Part shown: one piece after another, positions 52,653 through 61,920 of the stretch
Layout of the letters: each line of letters starts with the position of its first letter
Numbering within the stretch: the stretch's first letter is position 1
Assembly (NCBI GenBank): GCA_017478485.1
Contig: JAFVDI010000017.1
Coordinates: forward strand, 28,127 to 92,126
From: Clostridiales bacterium
GTDB lineage: Bacteria; Bacillota; Clostridia; Saccharofermentanales; Saccharofermentanaceae
Length of the DNA stretch: 64,000 nt
Reading direction: 5' to 3'
Position numbers and translations under genes: made by a program
Notes under the pieces: generated by a model
What the model was told of the DNA's origin: nothing
Seen by the model: the letters and a program-made list of their open reading frames with translations, nothing else
Databases searched by the model: none

Positions 52653-53668
52653 AATCTGATTCCCTTAAACATTAATATCCAAAAGATAACAAATATTATA
52701 ACACCCATAAAGAAAGCCGTGTTAAATCCCGCTCTGAATCTGTTGACCGAATGGGAATCGTCAGGTTCGGTGTATTTGCTACCTTCTTCGCCGTAAACAT
52801 CAGCGGTGTAGGTATAGTTGAATTCTCCGAGCATCTTGCGGAAGAACGCGAAGAGGATCCCCGCAACAACGAGTGCCGGGATAGACGAGAAAAAGAACGT
52901 TATGGGCATGTCCGAATAAGTCCTCAAGGTCGTAAGATCGACTTCGCTTATTACGCTCTGCATTATGATGCTGAAAAAACGGCTTCCCGCGAGGCAGAGG
53001 AACGGGCCCCATATGTTTCCGGTGTCTTTCCTGACGCGGCAGAGCCAGATCCCCGTTACCAGAAGTGCCGGAAGATCCGGGAAGTTGAGCGAATAAAGGC
53101 AGAACATGACCGGGATGACCCAATATGAAAGGTCCTTGTCGGAATTTCTGATGCCGGACCATATAAGTCCATAGAAAAATACCGAGATGCCCAGTGCGGG
53201 TATCAGGGTATCCGTCAGGATCTGCAGCGCCAGAGTGGCCTTTGTGTTGTCAACAGCATAAGAGAACAGAGCCGGGAATATGACCGGATAGCCGAGACGG
53301 AGCCAGAAATACGTGAATATGTTGCGGAAAGACGCGCGGATCAGGAAGATCGGAGCGCCTGAAAGGAACGACATGATGAGCGTTCCGGCTCCCGTGTATT
53401 TTCCCGCGATGTTGAGTCCGCTCTTCTCCGGAACGAAGACTGAGGGAACCATGAGCGCAAGCGTGGTCATCATGACGGTTATGAGACCGCATCCGATTAT
53501 TGAAGTCGTTGAAAAAGAAAGGCTCCCGCTCTCGAAAACGATGAGCGCGAGCATAAAGGTTACGGCTGTGCCTACGGCTGCAAAAAGAAAAGAATATCCC
53601 CAGTTGAACGGGTGCGGCACGCCAAATATCCTTTGAAGGATGTTTCTTTGCTGTTTAGGGGCTTCCAT
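52649..53668 (-). CDS. multi-spanning membrane protein of unknown function
   Basis: A 339-residue protein with about eight hydrophobic segments, a polar stretch near residues 280-305 (YTYTADVYGEEGSKYTEPDDSHSVN) and a terminal membrane helix. I do not recognise the family; no EExxxR or HxxxH motif of CPBP/rhomboid-type proteases was seen. Its start touches the stop of the A24 peptidase gene (TGATG) and its end overlaps the AI-2E gene by 4 nt, so the three membrane proteins are tightly coupled. Confidence 0.6.
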   Translation of the reverse strand: MEAPKQQRNILQRIFGVPHPFNWGYSFLFAAVGTAVTFMLALIVFESGSLSFSTTSIIGCGLITVMMTTLALMVPSVFVPEKSGLNIAGKYTGAGTLIMSFLSGAPIFLIRASFRNIFTYFWLRLGYPVIFPALFSYAVDNTKATLALQILTDTLIPALGISVFFYGLIWSGIRNSDKDLSYWVIPVMFCLYSLNFPDLPALLVTGIWLCRVRKDTGNIWGPFLCLAGSRFFSIIMQSVISEVDLTTLRTYSDMPITFFFSSIPALVVAGILFAFFRKMLGEFNYTYTADVYGEEGSKYTEPDDSHSVNRFRAGFNTAFFMGVIIFVIFWILMFKGIRL

Positions 53669-54576
53669 CAGAAATGGACTCCGAGAATGTTGATTATGTT
53701 GAGCATCCTTTCATAGAAGAAAGGCTCCATGATGCAGAAAACACCGCATCCGAGTGCAAGGAAAGGTCCGAAAGCCATGTAATCGGGGTCCTCGGCGAAG
53801 TGTATCTTAGCCTTTTCCCTCTGAAGCTCGAGACGCGCTTTTCTGGGATCCGGAGAAGCCTTGATCATGGCATTCTCCCTGGCGATCCTCCTCCTCTTGC
53901 GTATGAGAAGCGGAATGGCCCAGATAAGAGCCGTGAAGATCGCAACATAGATAAGAACGATTATTCCATAGCATCCCGTGATAAGGCCGGTTGCGAAAAG
54001 AAGTCTCATATCGCCCATTCCGATGCTCTCCTTTCCGAAGAACGTAATGGAAACCACGCCGATGATCCAGACAACGCCGCCTCCGATAACGGAAGCAATG
54101 ACTTTGTTGAGGACCGGCATATACCATTTTGCCTCGGGAGTGAACCAAACTGAGCCTTCCGTAAGATCGGAAACTACCGAAAGAACGCCGACGATGGCGA
54201 TATATGCGGAAAACTGGTCCGGAATGATCCTGTTGAGCTTGTCAGACATCATGACAAGCACGAGATCAGGGATCAAAAGGACGATAACGAGCAGATGAAG
54301 GGGTTTAAATCCTGTTCCGATGTAAGAGTTCCCGCAGAATATGACAGCCACGATGTAGCAGACGGCACAGATAATGCAGGCAACAAGGCCTTCCGGGAAC
54401 CATCTCATGCGCTTTGAGACGCGGTAATCGGGATCGGTCTCCTTTACGCCGTAATCCTGGAGCCAGCTCTCCGGAAATTTACCGAAAAGCCATGTTATGA
54501 GCAAGCCGAAGCCCGCTCCTAAGACGATCGACGCCGCGATACAACAAATAAGAGTTAAAGGATTTAATAAAATCAT
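53668..54576 (-). CDS. type IV prepilin peptidase-like protein (A24 family)
   Basis: A membrane aspartic peptidase of the A24 family. The first catalytic Asp lies in VMMSDKLNRIIPDQFSAYIA, the second in ESIGMGDMRLLFATGL (GxGD), and the typical end FGPFLALG precedes the last membrane helix. Length from ATG 54576 is 302 residues; a TTG at 54657 would add 27. Neither has a convincing ribosome site, so the start is uncertain. The N-terminal methyltransferase domain of PilD is replaced by two hydrophobic segments and a tryptophan-rich stretch. No pilin or pilus assembly gene is in the window. It is the first of the minus-strand run. Confidence 0.85.
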   Translation of the reverse strand: MILLNPLTLICCIAASIVLGAGFGLLITWLFGKFPESWLQDYGVKETDPDYRVSKRMRWFPEGLVACIICAVCYIVAVIFCGNSYIGTGFKPLHLLVIVLLIPDLVLVMMSDKLNRIIPDQFSAYIAIVGVLSVVSDLTEGSVWFTPEAKWYMPVLNKVIASVIGGGVVWIIGVVSITFFGKESIGMGDMRLLFATGLITGCYGIIVLIYVAIFTALIWAIPLLIRKRRRIARENAMIKASPDPRKARLELQREKAKIHFAEDPDYMAFGPFLALGCGVFCIMEPFFYERMLNIINILGVHF

Positions 54577-54744
54577 AGAAGTAATTGTAATATTCAGACA
54601 ACAAAACTGCAAATCATTTATCAGATTCTTTTTAATTTGTACGATTTTCGGCAACAAAATTGTGTTTTGATGTAACCATTGATAAAATTACTCATAATTC
54701 ATAGGAGAGGCAGTAGGCGGAAATGTCCGCCGAAGTAAAGAAAA

Positions 54745-57126
54745 ATGGCTACAGTTACTGCAAAACAGCTTGAAACGATGATGCAGGCGCATGTCAGAGC
54801 CGAAACCGGTATGAGCCTTGAACAGGCTACACCCAGGGACTACTGGACAGCACTCGCAAAGTCAATCGTAGAGCTTATTTCCGAAAATTGGATGTCAACC
54901 AGGCAGAAGTACAACAAGGGCAGACAGGCCCACTACTTCTCCGCCGAGTTCCTTGAAGGACGTTCGATGCTCAACAACCTCGTAAACTTAGGCATTTACG
55001 ACCAGGCAAAGGAAGCTCTGTCAGCATTCGGACTCAATATCACCGATATCCTTGAAGAAGAGACGGATCCGGCTTTAGGCAACGGCGGCTTAGGCCGTCT
55101 TGCAGCATGCTTCCTCGATTCATGCGCTACGCTCAACCTCCCTGTAACGGGCTACGGTATCCTTTACCGTTACGGTCTGTTCAGACAGACTATCGAGAAC
55201 GGTTTCCAGCATGAGTATCCGGATTCCTGGATGGAGCACGGTTATCCGTTCATCCTCCCCAGGTATGACCGCAAGGTCAAGGTCCACTATCAGGACATCG
55301 ACGTATGGGCTATCCCCTGCGATCTTCCCATCACAGGTTACGGCACAAAGAACGTCAACCTGTTAAGACTCTGGAAGGCTGAGCCTGCTCAGGAATTCGA
55401 CTTCAATCTCTTTAATTCACAGCGTTTCGACGACGCAGTCATCGAGAGGAACCGCGTTCAGGATATCTGGAGAGTCCTCTACCCTAACGACACTTCCTAC
55501 GACGGAAAGGTACTCCGTGTAAGACAGCAGTACTTCTTCGTTTCCGCTTCCCTGCAGGACATCATCTACCGTTACAAGAAGTATCACGGCGATGATCTTC
55601 ACGATTTCGCGAAATACAACTCCATCCAGCTCAACGATACCCACCCGGTAATCGGCATCCCCGAGCTCATGAGGCTCTTAGTCGACGAGAACGGCATCGA
55701 GTGGACAGAGGCATGGGAGATCACAAAGGCTACATTTGCATATACAAACCACACGATCATGGCAGAGGCACTTGAGAAGTGGGACATCTCCATCTTCCGT
55801 TTCCTCTTCCCCAGGATCTTCGAGATCATCGAGGGCATCAACAACCAGTTCAGAGCCCAGATGTACGAGGCAGGCCTCTATTCAGAGCTCATCGACCGTA
55901 TGTCTCCTCTGGCAGACGGCAAGATTCACATGGCATGGCTCGCTATCTACGGATCTCACTCCGTAAACGGCGTTGCAGCCCTCCACACCGACATTCTCAA
56001 GAATGAGACCCTCAAGGACTGGTACGGGATCTATCCCGAGAAGTTCTCCAACAAGACGAACGGCGTTACACCGAGAAGGTGGCTTCGTACTTGCGATCCC
56101 GCACTTGCAGGCCTCATCACGGAGCTTTTGGGCGACGACAAGTGGGTCACAGACTTAGACCAGCTCAAGAAACTCGAGAAATACAAGGATGACAATAAGG
56201 TCATGAAGCGTTTCATCGAGATCAAGAAGGCCAACAAGAAGAGCTTTGCAGAGTATCTCAAGACAACTCGCGGCATCGAGCTCAACCCTGACTCCTGCTT
56301 CGACATCCAGATCAAGCGTCTCCACGAATACAAGAGACAGCTCCTCAACGCTCTCTATGCGCTCAATCTTTACGACAGGCTCAAGGAGAACCCTAAGCTT
56401 GGCATGCCTCCGATAACCATCCTTTTCGCTGCAAAGGCAGCTCCGGGATACTTCAGGGCAAAGGCCATCATCAAGTTCATCAACGAGATAGCAAAGCTCA
56501 TCGATAATGATCCCGCCATGAAGGGCAAGCTCAAGGTAGCTTTCGTCGAGAACTACAACGTTTCCGTAGGCGAGAAGATGTTCCCTGCAGCTGACGTTTC
56601 CGAGCAGATCTCCACGGCAGGCCTCGAGGCTTCCGGTACGGGCAACATGAAGTTCATGATGAACGGTGCCGTAACGCTCGGTACATTGGACGGTGCAAAT
56701 GTTGAGATCGCTGATTGTGTAGGCGACGACAACATCTACATCTTCGGTTGCCGCGCACAGGATATGGCTGCTACAAAGGCTTACTACAACCCGAAGTGGC
56801 AGTATGAGAACATCCCCGGCCTCAAGAAGTGCCTCGACAGGCTTACTGACGGCTCTTTCAACGATGAGGGCTCCGGAATGTTCAATGACCTGTTCAACGG
56901 TCTCATCTACGGCTCCAACTGGCAGCCCGGCGATCCTTACTATGTACTCGGTGATTTCGATGACTACAGAAAGCAGAGAGACAGGATGTACATGGATTAC
57001 AAGGACGAGCTCAAGTGGGCAAAGATGTGCTGGGTCAACATCTGCAATTCCGGCAAGTTCTCTTCAGACAGAACGATCAAGGAATACGCAGAGGAGATCT
57101 GGCAGATCAAACCTCAGAAGATCTAA
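54745..57126 (+). CDS. glgP: glycogen/maltodextrin phosphorylase
   Basis: A 793-residue PLP enzyme releasing glucose 1-phosphate from alpha-1,4-glucans. Family features are YFSAEFLEGRSMLNNL, the glycine-rich DPALGNGGLGRLAACFLDS, IQLNDTHPVIGIPELMRLL, the phosphate/PLP region FDIQIKRLHEYKRQLLNAL and the PLP lysine in EASGTGNMKFMMNGAVTLGTLDGANVE. The length is slightly short of typical GlgP. It is transcribed alone, divergent from the A24-led operon. The ATG is preceded by a 6-bp GC hairpin (54716-54731) and AGGAGAGG 34 nt upstream, an odd arrangement. Confidence 0.96.
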   Translation: MATVTAKQLETMMQAHVRAETGMSLEQATPRDYWTALAKSIVELISENWMSTRQKYNKGRQAHYFSAEFLEGRSMLNNLVNLGIYDQAKEALSAFGLNITDILEEETDPALGNGGLGRLAACFLDSCATLNLPVTGYGILYRYGLFRQTIENGFQHEYPDSWMEHGYPFILPRYDRKVKVHYQDIDVWAIPCDLPITGYGTKNVNLLRLWKAEPAQEFDFNLFNSQRFDDAVIERNRVQDIWRVLYPNDTSYDGKVLRVRQQYFFVSASLQDIIYRYKKYHGDDLHDFAKYNSIQLNDTHPVIGIPELMRLLVDENGIEWTEAWEITKATFAYTNHTIMAEALEKWDISIFRFLFPRIFEIIEGINNQFRAQMYEAGLYSELIDRMSPLADGKIHMAWLAIYGSHSVNGVAALHTDILKNETLKDWYGIYPEKFSNKTNGVTPRRWLRTCDPALAGLITELLGDDKWVTDLDQLKKLEKYKDDNKVMKRFIEIKKANKKSFAEYLKTTRGIELNPDSCFDIQIKRLHEYKRQLLNALYALNLYDRLKENPKLGMPPITILFAAKAAPGYFRAKAIIKFINEIAKLIDNDPAMKGKLKVAFVENYNVSVGEKMFPAADVSEQISTAGLEASGTGNMKFMMNGAVTLGTLDGANVEIADCVGDDNIYIFGCRAQDMAATKAYYNPKWQYENIPGLKKCLDRLTDGSFNDEGSGMFNDLFNGLIYGSNWQPGDPYYVLGDFDDYRKQRDRMYMDYKDELKWAKMCWVNICNSGKFSSDRTIKEYAEEIWQIKPQKI

Positions 57127-57157
57127 TCTGATCCGAAACGAAAACACACAGCAAGAG

Positions 57158-57181
57158 GGCGCCTTCCGGGGCGTCTTTTTG
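57158..57181 (+). terminator. terminator after glgP
   Basis: GGCGCC / GGCGTC (six pairs, one of them G-T) around a 6-nt loop is followed by six T's, 31 nt after the glgP stop. Confidence 0.7.
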
Positions 57182-57248
57182 TCTGTTAATGCAATTCTCC
57201 CATCCATGCTGTATAATTGTTGATAACCCGTTAAAGGAGGAAGTTGTC

Positions 57249-57722
57249 ATGGCATTATTCCAGGACCAGAAGGGTAAGAACATCATCAATTACCAGAAGA
57301 TGATCAATGAGAAGAAGGACACTATCCGCAAGTACTACGACGAGATAGGCCATCTTTATTACGGGCAGTATAAGGACATGAACATTGACGTCACAAAGGA
57401 CATCAATGCACGATGCGAATCGATCTCCAACATCTACAAGGATATCGAAGAGCTCAATATCAAGATCCTCAGGGAGAAGGGCCTCAAGAAGTGTGCTATC
57501 TGCAGCACCGAGAACCAGCTTGCAAACGCATTCTGCTTCAAGTGCGGCGCCAGATTTGCCGATGATGACGCCATTCCCGCTGATGTCATCGCACCTCCGA
57601 ACGCGTGCGCCACTCCTCCGTCAGAGAAGCCCGCAGTTCCGGCTGAACCCGCTCCCGAAGCACCTGCTGCCGTTGAGCCTGCAGCTGCTGGACCTGAAGC
57701 TAAGAGCGAAGACGAGATCTGA
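57249..57722 (+). CDS. small zinc-ribbon protein with helical N-terminus
   Basis: 157 residues from ATG 57249 (MALFQDQKGKNII), which has AAAGGAGGAAGTTGTC upstream. The first 80 residues form charged helices with coiled-coil character (INEKKDTIRKYYDEIGHLYY ... IYKDIEELNIKILREKG), then comes a zinc ribbon CAICSTENQLANAFCFKCG (about 84-102) and an Ala/Pro/Glu tail. No membrane segment or signal. I do not recognise the family; small proteins of this layout are frequent in gut Clostridia. It is bracketed by terminators, hence monocistronic. Confidence 0.75.
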   Translation: MALFQDQKGKNIINYQKMINEKKDTIRKYYDEIGHLYYGQYKDMNIDVTKDINARCESISNIYKDIEELNIKILREKGLKKCAICSTENQLANAFCFKCGARFADDDAIPADVIAPPNACATPPSEKPAVPAEPAPEAPAAVEPAAAGPEAKSEDEI

Positions 57723-57741
57723 ACTTAAAGAGATCAATGAC

Positions 57742-57777
57742 AAGACCCGTGCAGAAATTCCCGCGCGGGTCTTTTTT
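57742..57777 (+). terminator. intrinsic terminator
   Basis: AAGACCCG / CGGGTCTT forms an 8-bp stem, extendable inward by GC pairs, followed by TTTT, 19 nt after the small zinc-ribbon gene. Confidence 0.88.
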
Positions 57778-57881
57778 ATTCAAAATGCCACCTAAAACGG
57801 GCGAAAAAATCCGATTTTTCTTGCGACATAACGCGCGCTTTGTGCTAATATTTATAAATTATACATTTAGGGGGTCAAAGT

Positions 57882-59390
57882 ATGGCAAAGATTTTCGAGC
57901 AGGAATCACGTACATTTTCAGAGTATCTTCTCGTACCTAACCTTACGACAGAAGAGAACACACCGGACAAGGTAGACCTTTCGGCACCTGTAGCAAAGTA
58001 TAAAAAGGGCCAGGAAGAATCAAGACTTAAGATCAACATACCTATGGTATCTGCAGTCATGCAGTCCGTAAGTGATGACGGTATGGCAATAGCACTCGCA
58101 CGCTGCGGCGGTCTTTCTTTCGTATTCCAGTCACAGTCCATCGAATCACAGTGCGACATGATCAGGAAGGTCAAGAAATACAAAGCCGGTATCGTTGAAT
58201 CCGATTCGAACCTCTCCCCTGACGACACTCTTGAGAAGGTCCTGGAGCTCCACCAGCAGACAGGTCACGGCACAGCAGCCGTTACTGAAGACGGTTCCAA
58301 GACAGGCAAGCTCTTAGGCCTTGTTACCACACGTGATTACCGTGTCAGCAGAATGTCTCCCGACACAAAGGTACGCGAGTTCATGACCCCTATCGACAAG
58401 CTCGTTACCGCGCCCGAAGGCACTTCCCTCAAGGAAGCAAATGACATCATCTGGGACAACAAGATCAACCAGCTCCCTATCGTAGATAAGGAAGGCCGTC
58501 TCGTAGGTCTCGTTTTCCGTAAGGACTACGATTTCCACAAGGCTAACCCTAATGAGCTCTTAGACGCAGAGAAGAAGCTCATCGTAGGCGCAGGCATCAA
58601 CACCCGTGACTACGCAGAAAGAGTTCCCGCCCTCATCGAAGCAGGCGCTGACGTTCTCTGCCTCGATTCTTCCGACGGTTTCTCCGTGTGGCAGGAAAGA
58701 GCACTCAAGTGGTGCAAGGAAAACTATCCTGATGCCATCGTAGGCGCAGGCAACGTTGTTGACGCAGAAGGTTTCAGATTCCTCGCCGACTGCGGCGCAG
58801 ACTTCATCAAGATCGGTATCGGCGGCGGTTCCATCTGCATCACACGTGAGCAGAAGGGTATCGGCTGCGGCCAGGCTTCCGCAGTACTTGCAGTCGCAGA
58901 AGAGCGTGACAAGTACTTCAAGGAGACAGGCATTTACATTCCTCTTTGCTCTGACGGCGGTATCGTACACGACTACCACATGGCTCTGGCACTTGCAATG
59001 GGCGCAGACTTCCTCATGCTCGGAAGATACTTCGCAAGGTTCGACGAATCCCCTACGAGAAAGCTCCTCGTCAACGGTTCTTACGTTAAGGAGTACTGGG
59101 GAGAAGGTTCCAACCGTGCACGCAACTGGCAGCGTTACGACGACGGCGGAAAGGGCGGCAAGATGGCTTTCGAGGAAGGCGTTGACTCTTACGTTCCTTA
59201 TGCAGGTTCCCTCAAGGACGGCGTAGAGACCTCCCTTGCAAAGGTCAAGGCAACAATGTGCTCATGCGGCTCTTCTTCCATCGAGGAATTCCAGAACAAG
59301 GCACGTCTCGTAGTCGTATCCTCCACCTCCATCGTTGAGGGCGGCGCACACGACGTCATCCAGAAAGAGAATGACAGGACCGCGCGCTGA
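57882..59390 (+). CDS. guaB: IMP dehydrogenase
   Basis: A 502-residue TIM-barrel enzyme that oxidises IMP to XMP, the committed step to GMP. The N-terminal barrel half ([25 protein letters not shown]) is interrupted by paired CBS domains (about 95-215, [19 protein letters not shown]). The catalytic loop is [15 protein letters not shown], with its Cys, and a flap [18 protein letters not shown] contains the Arg-Tyr pair. These differ from E. coli GuaB (GPGSICTT) but match a clostridial subgroup. An AGGGGGTCAAAGT site precedes the ATG. Confidence 0.93.
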   Translation: MAKIFEQESRTFSEYLLVPNLTTEENTPDKVDLSAPVAKYKKGQEESRLKINIPMVSAVMQSVSDDGMAIALARCGGLSFVFQSQSIESQCDMIRKVKKYKAGIVESDSNLSPDDTLEKVLELHQQTGHGTAAVTEDGSKTGKLLGLVTTRDYRVSRMSPDTKVREFMTPIDKLVTAPEGTSLKEANDIIWDNKINQLPIVDKEGRLVGLVFRKDYDFHKANPNELLDAEKKLIVGAGINTRDYAERVPALIEAGADVLCLDSSDGFSVWQERALKWCKENYPDAIVGAGNVVDAEGFRFLADCGADFIKIGIGGGSICITREQKGIGCGQASAVLAVAEERDKYFKETGIYIPLCSDGGIVHDYHMALALAMGADFLMLGRYFARFDESPTRKLLVNGSYVKEYWGEGSNRARNWQRYDDGGKGGKMAFEEGVDSYVPYAGSLKDGVETSLAKVKATMCSCGSSSIEEFQNKARLVVVSSTSIVEGGAHDVIQKENDRTAR

Positions 59391-59452
59391 TTTGCAAACG
59401 CTCCCGGTTCTTATTAAAATAAGCAAAGTTTTTAGATTCAAGGAGACCAAAA

Positions 59453-59944
59453 ATGGCTGACGAACAAATCAAGAAGCAAATGACCAAGGAAGGTTATGAG
59501 GAACTTCAGAACGAGCTTGCTGAAAGAAAGACTGACAGGACTGCCGAGATCACTCAGAAGATCATGGAAGCTAAGGCTCAGGGCGACCTTTCGGAGAACT
59601 CCGAGTACGAGGAAGCCAGGATCGAGCAGGCAGCTAACGCAGCACGTATCGAAGAGATCGAGGCCATCCTCAAGAACGCAGAGGTCATCGACGATTCAGA
59701 GATCTCTACCGATAAGGTTTCACTCGGTGCTTATGTAACTCTCCAAAACACTGCAACCAAGGAAGAGTTCAAGTACAAGCTCGTAGGCGAGAGCGAGGTC
59801 GACTTCAGAAAGAAGAGGATCTCCGAGACTTCTCCCGTAGGCAGAGCGATCATCGGCCAGAAGAAGGGCAAGACCGTTTCCGTATCCGCACCCAAGGGCA
59901 TCATCAAGTACAAAATCGTTAAGATAGAGAAGAACAATGGCTAA
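59453..59944 (+). CDS. greA: transcription elongation factor GreA
   Basis: A 163-residue protein that rescues backtracked RNA polymerase by stimulating transcript cleavage. The N-terminal coiled coil includes the tip acidic motif GDLSENSEYEEARIEQ (Asp/Glu pair). The C-terminal FKBP-like domain has ISETSPVGRAIIGQKKGKTVSVSAPKG. Length is standard. The lysS start overlaps its stop by 8 nt, giving a greA-lysS operon as in many Firmicutes. Confidence 0.96.
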   Translation: MADEQIKKQMTKEGYEELQNELAERKTDRTAEITQKIMEAKAQGDLSENSEYEEARIEQAANAARIEEIEAILKNAEVIDDSEISTDKVSLGAYVTLQNTATKEEFKYKLVGESEVDFRKKRISETSPVGRAIIGQKKGKTVSVSAPKGIIKYKIVKIEKNNG

Positions 59945-61439
59945 GAAATTCGTACCCAGCACAGAACCGTTAAGCGCAGAGGAGATCCAGGAACAGACAA
60001 GGTTCCGTATGGACAAGCTCAAGGCTCTTCAGGAAGAGGGCAAGGACCCTTATGAAGAGCTTACCTACGATGTGACCAACCATTCAACGGAGATCACCGG
60101 CGATTATGAGTCCTTCGCAGGCAAGACCGTAAGAGTTGCAGGCCGTCTCATGTCCAAGAGAGGCATGGGTAAGGTATCTTTCTGCGACCTTTACGACAGA
60201 AGGGGCAAGATCCAGATCTTCACCAAGATCGACAATCTCCCTGAAGAAGAGTACAAAGCGTGGCAGAACCTCGACATCGGCGACCTCGTAGGCGTTGAGG
60301 GCGAGGTCTACATGACCGAGAAGGGTGAGGTATCCATCCTTACCAAGGCCTACAAGCTCCTCGCTAAGTGCCTCCACCCCCTGCCGAACAAGTACCAGGG
60401 CTTAAAGGACACCGAGATCCGTTACCGTCAGAGATATCTTGACCTCATCGTCAATCCCCAGGTAAAGGATACTTTCGAGAAGAGATCCAAGATAATCAAA
60501 GAGATCCGTAATTTCCTCTCTGACCGTGACTTCATGGAAGTTGAGACTCCCCTGCTCGTCACCAACGCAGGCGGTGCTGCTGCTAGGCCTTTCACAACGC
60601 ACTTCAACGCTCTCGACATCGACTTAAAGCTCCGTATCTCCTTGGAGCTCTACCTCAAGAGACTTCTCGTAGGCGGATTTGAGAGAGTTTTTGAGATCGG
60701 CAGAGTTTTCCGTAACGAAGGTATGGATACACGCCACAACCCTGAGTTCACACTCATGGAGCTCTACCAGGCATACACTGACTACAACGGCATGATGGAG
60801 CTCACAGAGTCCATGTTCCGCTATGTAGCTGAGAAGGTCTGCGGCACGACACTCATCAAGTACGGCGACCTCGAGATCGATTTCGGCAAGCCTTTCGAGC
60901 GTCTCACGATGAACGATGCTATCAAGAAGTATGCAGGGATCGACTTCGATACAGTTGACGGCGACGAAGCTGCAAAGAAGCTTGCTGAAGAGCACCACAT
61001 TGAATATGAGGCATGGCACACAAAGGGTGACATCGTTAACCTCTTCTTCGAGGAATACTGCGAGAAGAACCTCCTTCAGCCTACATTCATCATGGATCAC
61101 CCTCTGGCCATCTCCCCTCTTACAAAGAAAAAGAAGGGTTCTCCGGACAAGGTAGAAAGATTCGAACTCTTCATCAACACATGGGAAATGTGCAACGCTT
61201 ATTCAGAGCTCAACGATCCTATCGACCAGCGTGAGAGATTCGCTGCACAGGACGCTACGGCTGAAGCAGGCAACGACGAAGCTGACCATACCGATGAGGA
61301 TTTCCTCAATGCTTTGGAGCTCGGTATGCCTCCTACGGGCGGCATCGGCTACGGTATTGACCGTCTCGTCATGCTCTTGACAGACAGCCCCAGCATCAGG
61401 GACGTTTTGCTCTTCCCGACCATGCGTCCCTTGGACTAA
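59937..61439 (+). CDS. lysS: lysyl-tRNA synthetase, class II
   Basis: A 500-residue class II synthetase. The OB-fold anticodon domain (about 55-165, VRVAGRLMSKRGMGKVSFCDLYD) is followed by motif 1 and motif 2 (RVFRNEGMDTRHNPEFTLMELYQAY), then motif 3 GLGID-type sequence (GMPPTGGIGYGIDRLVMLLTD). Its C-terminus DVLLFPTMRPLD is typical. It is the last housekeeping gene before the accessory region. Confidence 0.97.
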   Translation: MAKKFVPSTEPLSAEEIQEQTRFRMDKLKALQEEGKDPYEELTYDVTNHSTEITGDYESFAGKTVRVAGRLMSKRGMGKVSFCDLYDRRGKIQIFTKIDNLPEEEYKAWQNLDIGDLVGVEGEVYMTEKGEVSILTKAYKLLAKCLHPLPNKYQGLKDTEIRYRQRYLDLIVNPQVKDTFEKRSKIIKEIRNFLSDRDFMEVETPLLVTNAGGAAARPFTTHFNALDIDLKLRISLELYLKRLLVGGFERVFEIGRVFRNEGMDTRHNPEFTLMELYQAYTDYNGMMELTESMFRYVAEKVCGTTLIKYGDLEIDFGKPFERLTMNDAIKKYAGIDFDTVDGDEAAKKLAEEHHIEYEAWHTKGDIVNLFFEEYCEKNLLQPTFIMDHPLAISPLTKKKKGSPDKVERFELFINTWEMCNAYSELNDPIDQRERFAAQDATAEAGNDEADHTDEDFLNALELGMPPTGGIGYGIDRLVMLLTDSPSIRDVLLFPTMRPLD

Positions 61440-61497
61440 GTGAGGGCCTTGAAACCCTTGATTTTATTGGATTTATCCTTTGCGAAACAGTCGTTAG

Positions 61498-61530
61498 GTA
61501 CCACAAAAGTACCACAATCGTACCACAAAG
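61498..61530. repeat. three 11-bp tandem repeats (GTACCACAAaa)
   Basis: GTACCACAAAA, GTACCACAATC and GTACCACAAAG follow one another without gap 59 nt after lysS. Exactly one helical turn apart, they look like binding sites for a DNA-binding protein such as an integrase arm region. Confidence 0.85.
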
Positions 61531-61546
61531 TCCCCAAACACCTGTA

Positions 61547-61722
61547 AAATCGCACATTTGAAAAAGTGATTTTCCTATATGCCATGAGATATCGCATCTC
61601 GTGGCATTTTTTTCATAAGATGAAGCAACTTATACCGCTCCTGTACAAGGTTATTAAATAACATGTCACGATTATCTACTCAATTCTGCAACTTTATCCT
61701 CAATTCAAATCGCACATTTGAA
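61547..61722. repeat. 16-bp direct repeat pair at the island boundary
   Basis: AAATCGCACATTTGAA occurs at 61547-61562 and 61707-61722, 160 bp apart. The segment between holds a terminator. The pair marks the change from housekeeping sequence to AT-richer accessory genes and could be an attachment-site duplication. Beyond this pair I see no gene from 61440 to 61770. Confidence 0.8.
61579..61613 (+). terminator. intrinsic terminator downstream of lysS
   Basis: ATGCCATGAGAT / ATCTCGTGGCAT forms a 12-bp stem with one G-T pair and a 5-nt loop, then seven T's. It lies 140 nt after lysS, between the two 16-bp repeats, so it could belong to the host operon or to a former inserted element. Confidence 0.88.
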
Positions 61723-61770
61723 TAAAACGGATCATCTTCTTATCCTTAATTTGGATATGGAGGTTAAGAA

Positions 61771-61920
61771 ATGACTATTATTTGGGCAGGTACTCTGGCT
61801 GTTCTCCTAAATCGATTTAGGCGAAGTCTGTTTCGGTTAACTCGGATCGAACGAGATATTAATGCTCAGATCAAGAGAATCGGTGTCTATTACATGTGCA
61901 TCGATGATCTTCCTCTATGA
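61771..61920 (+). CDS. 49-residue small protein coupled to the zinc-ribbon/nuclease gene
   Basis: A short frame reading MTIIWAGTLAVLLNRFRRSL...YYMCIDDLPL, with GGAGGTTAAGAA ideally spaced before the ATG. Its TGA overlaps the next gene's ATG (ATGA), a sign of true translation. The N-terminal ~12 residues are hydrophobic and the middle strongly basic (RFRRSLFRLTRIERD). It is probably a small accessory or leader peptide; the function is unknown. Confidence 0.6.
   Translation: MTIIWAGTLAVLLNRFRRSLFRLTRIERDINAQIKRIGVYYMCIDDLPL

Noticed and set aside
57189..57248. 20-residue extension of the small zinc-ribbon protein
   Set aside because: The strong AAAGGAGG site lies inside the extension and is correctly spaced for ATG 57249.
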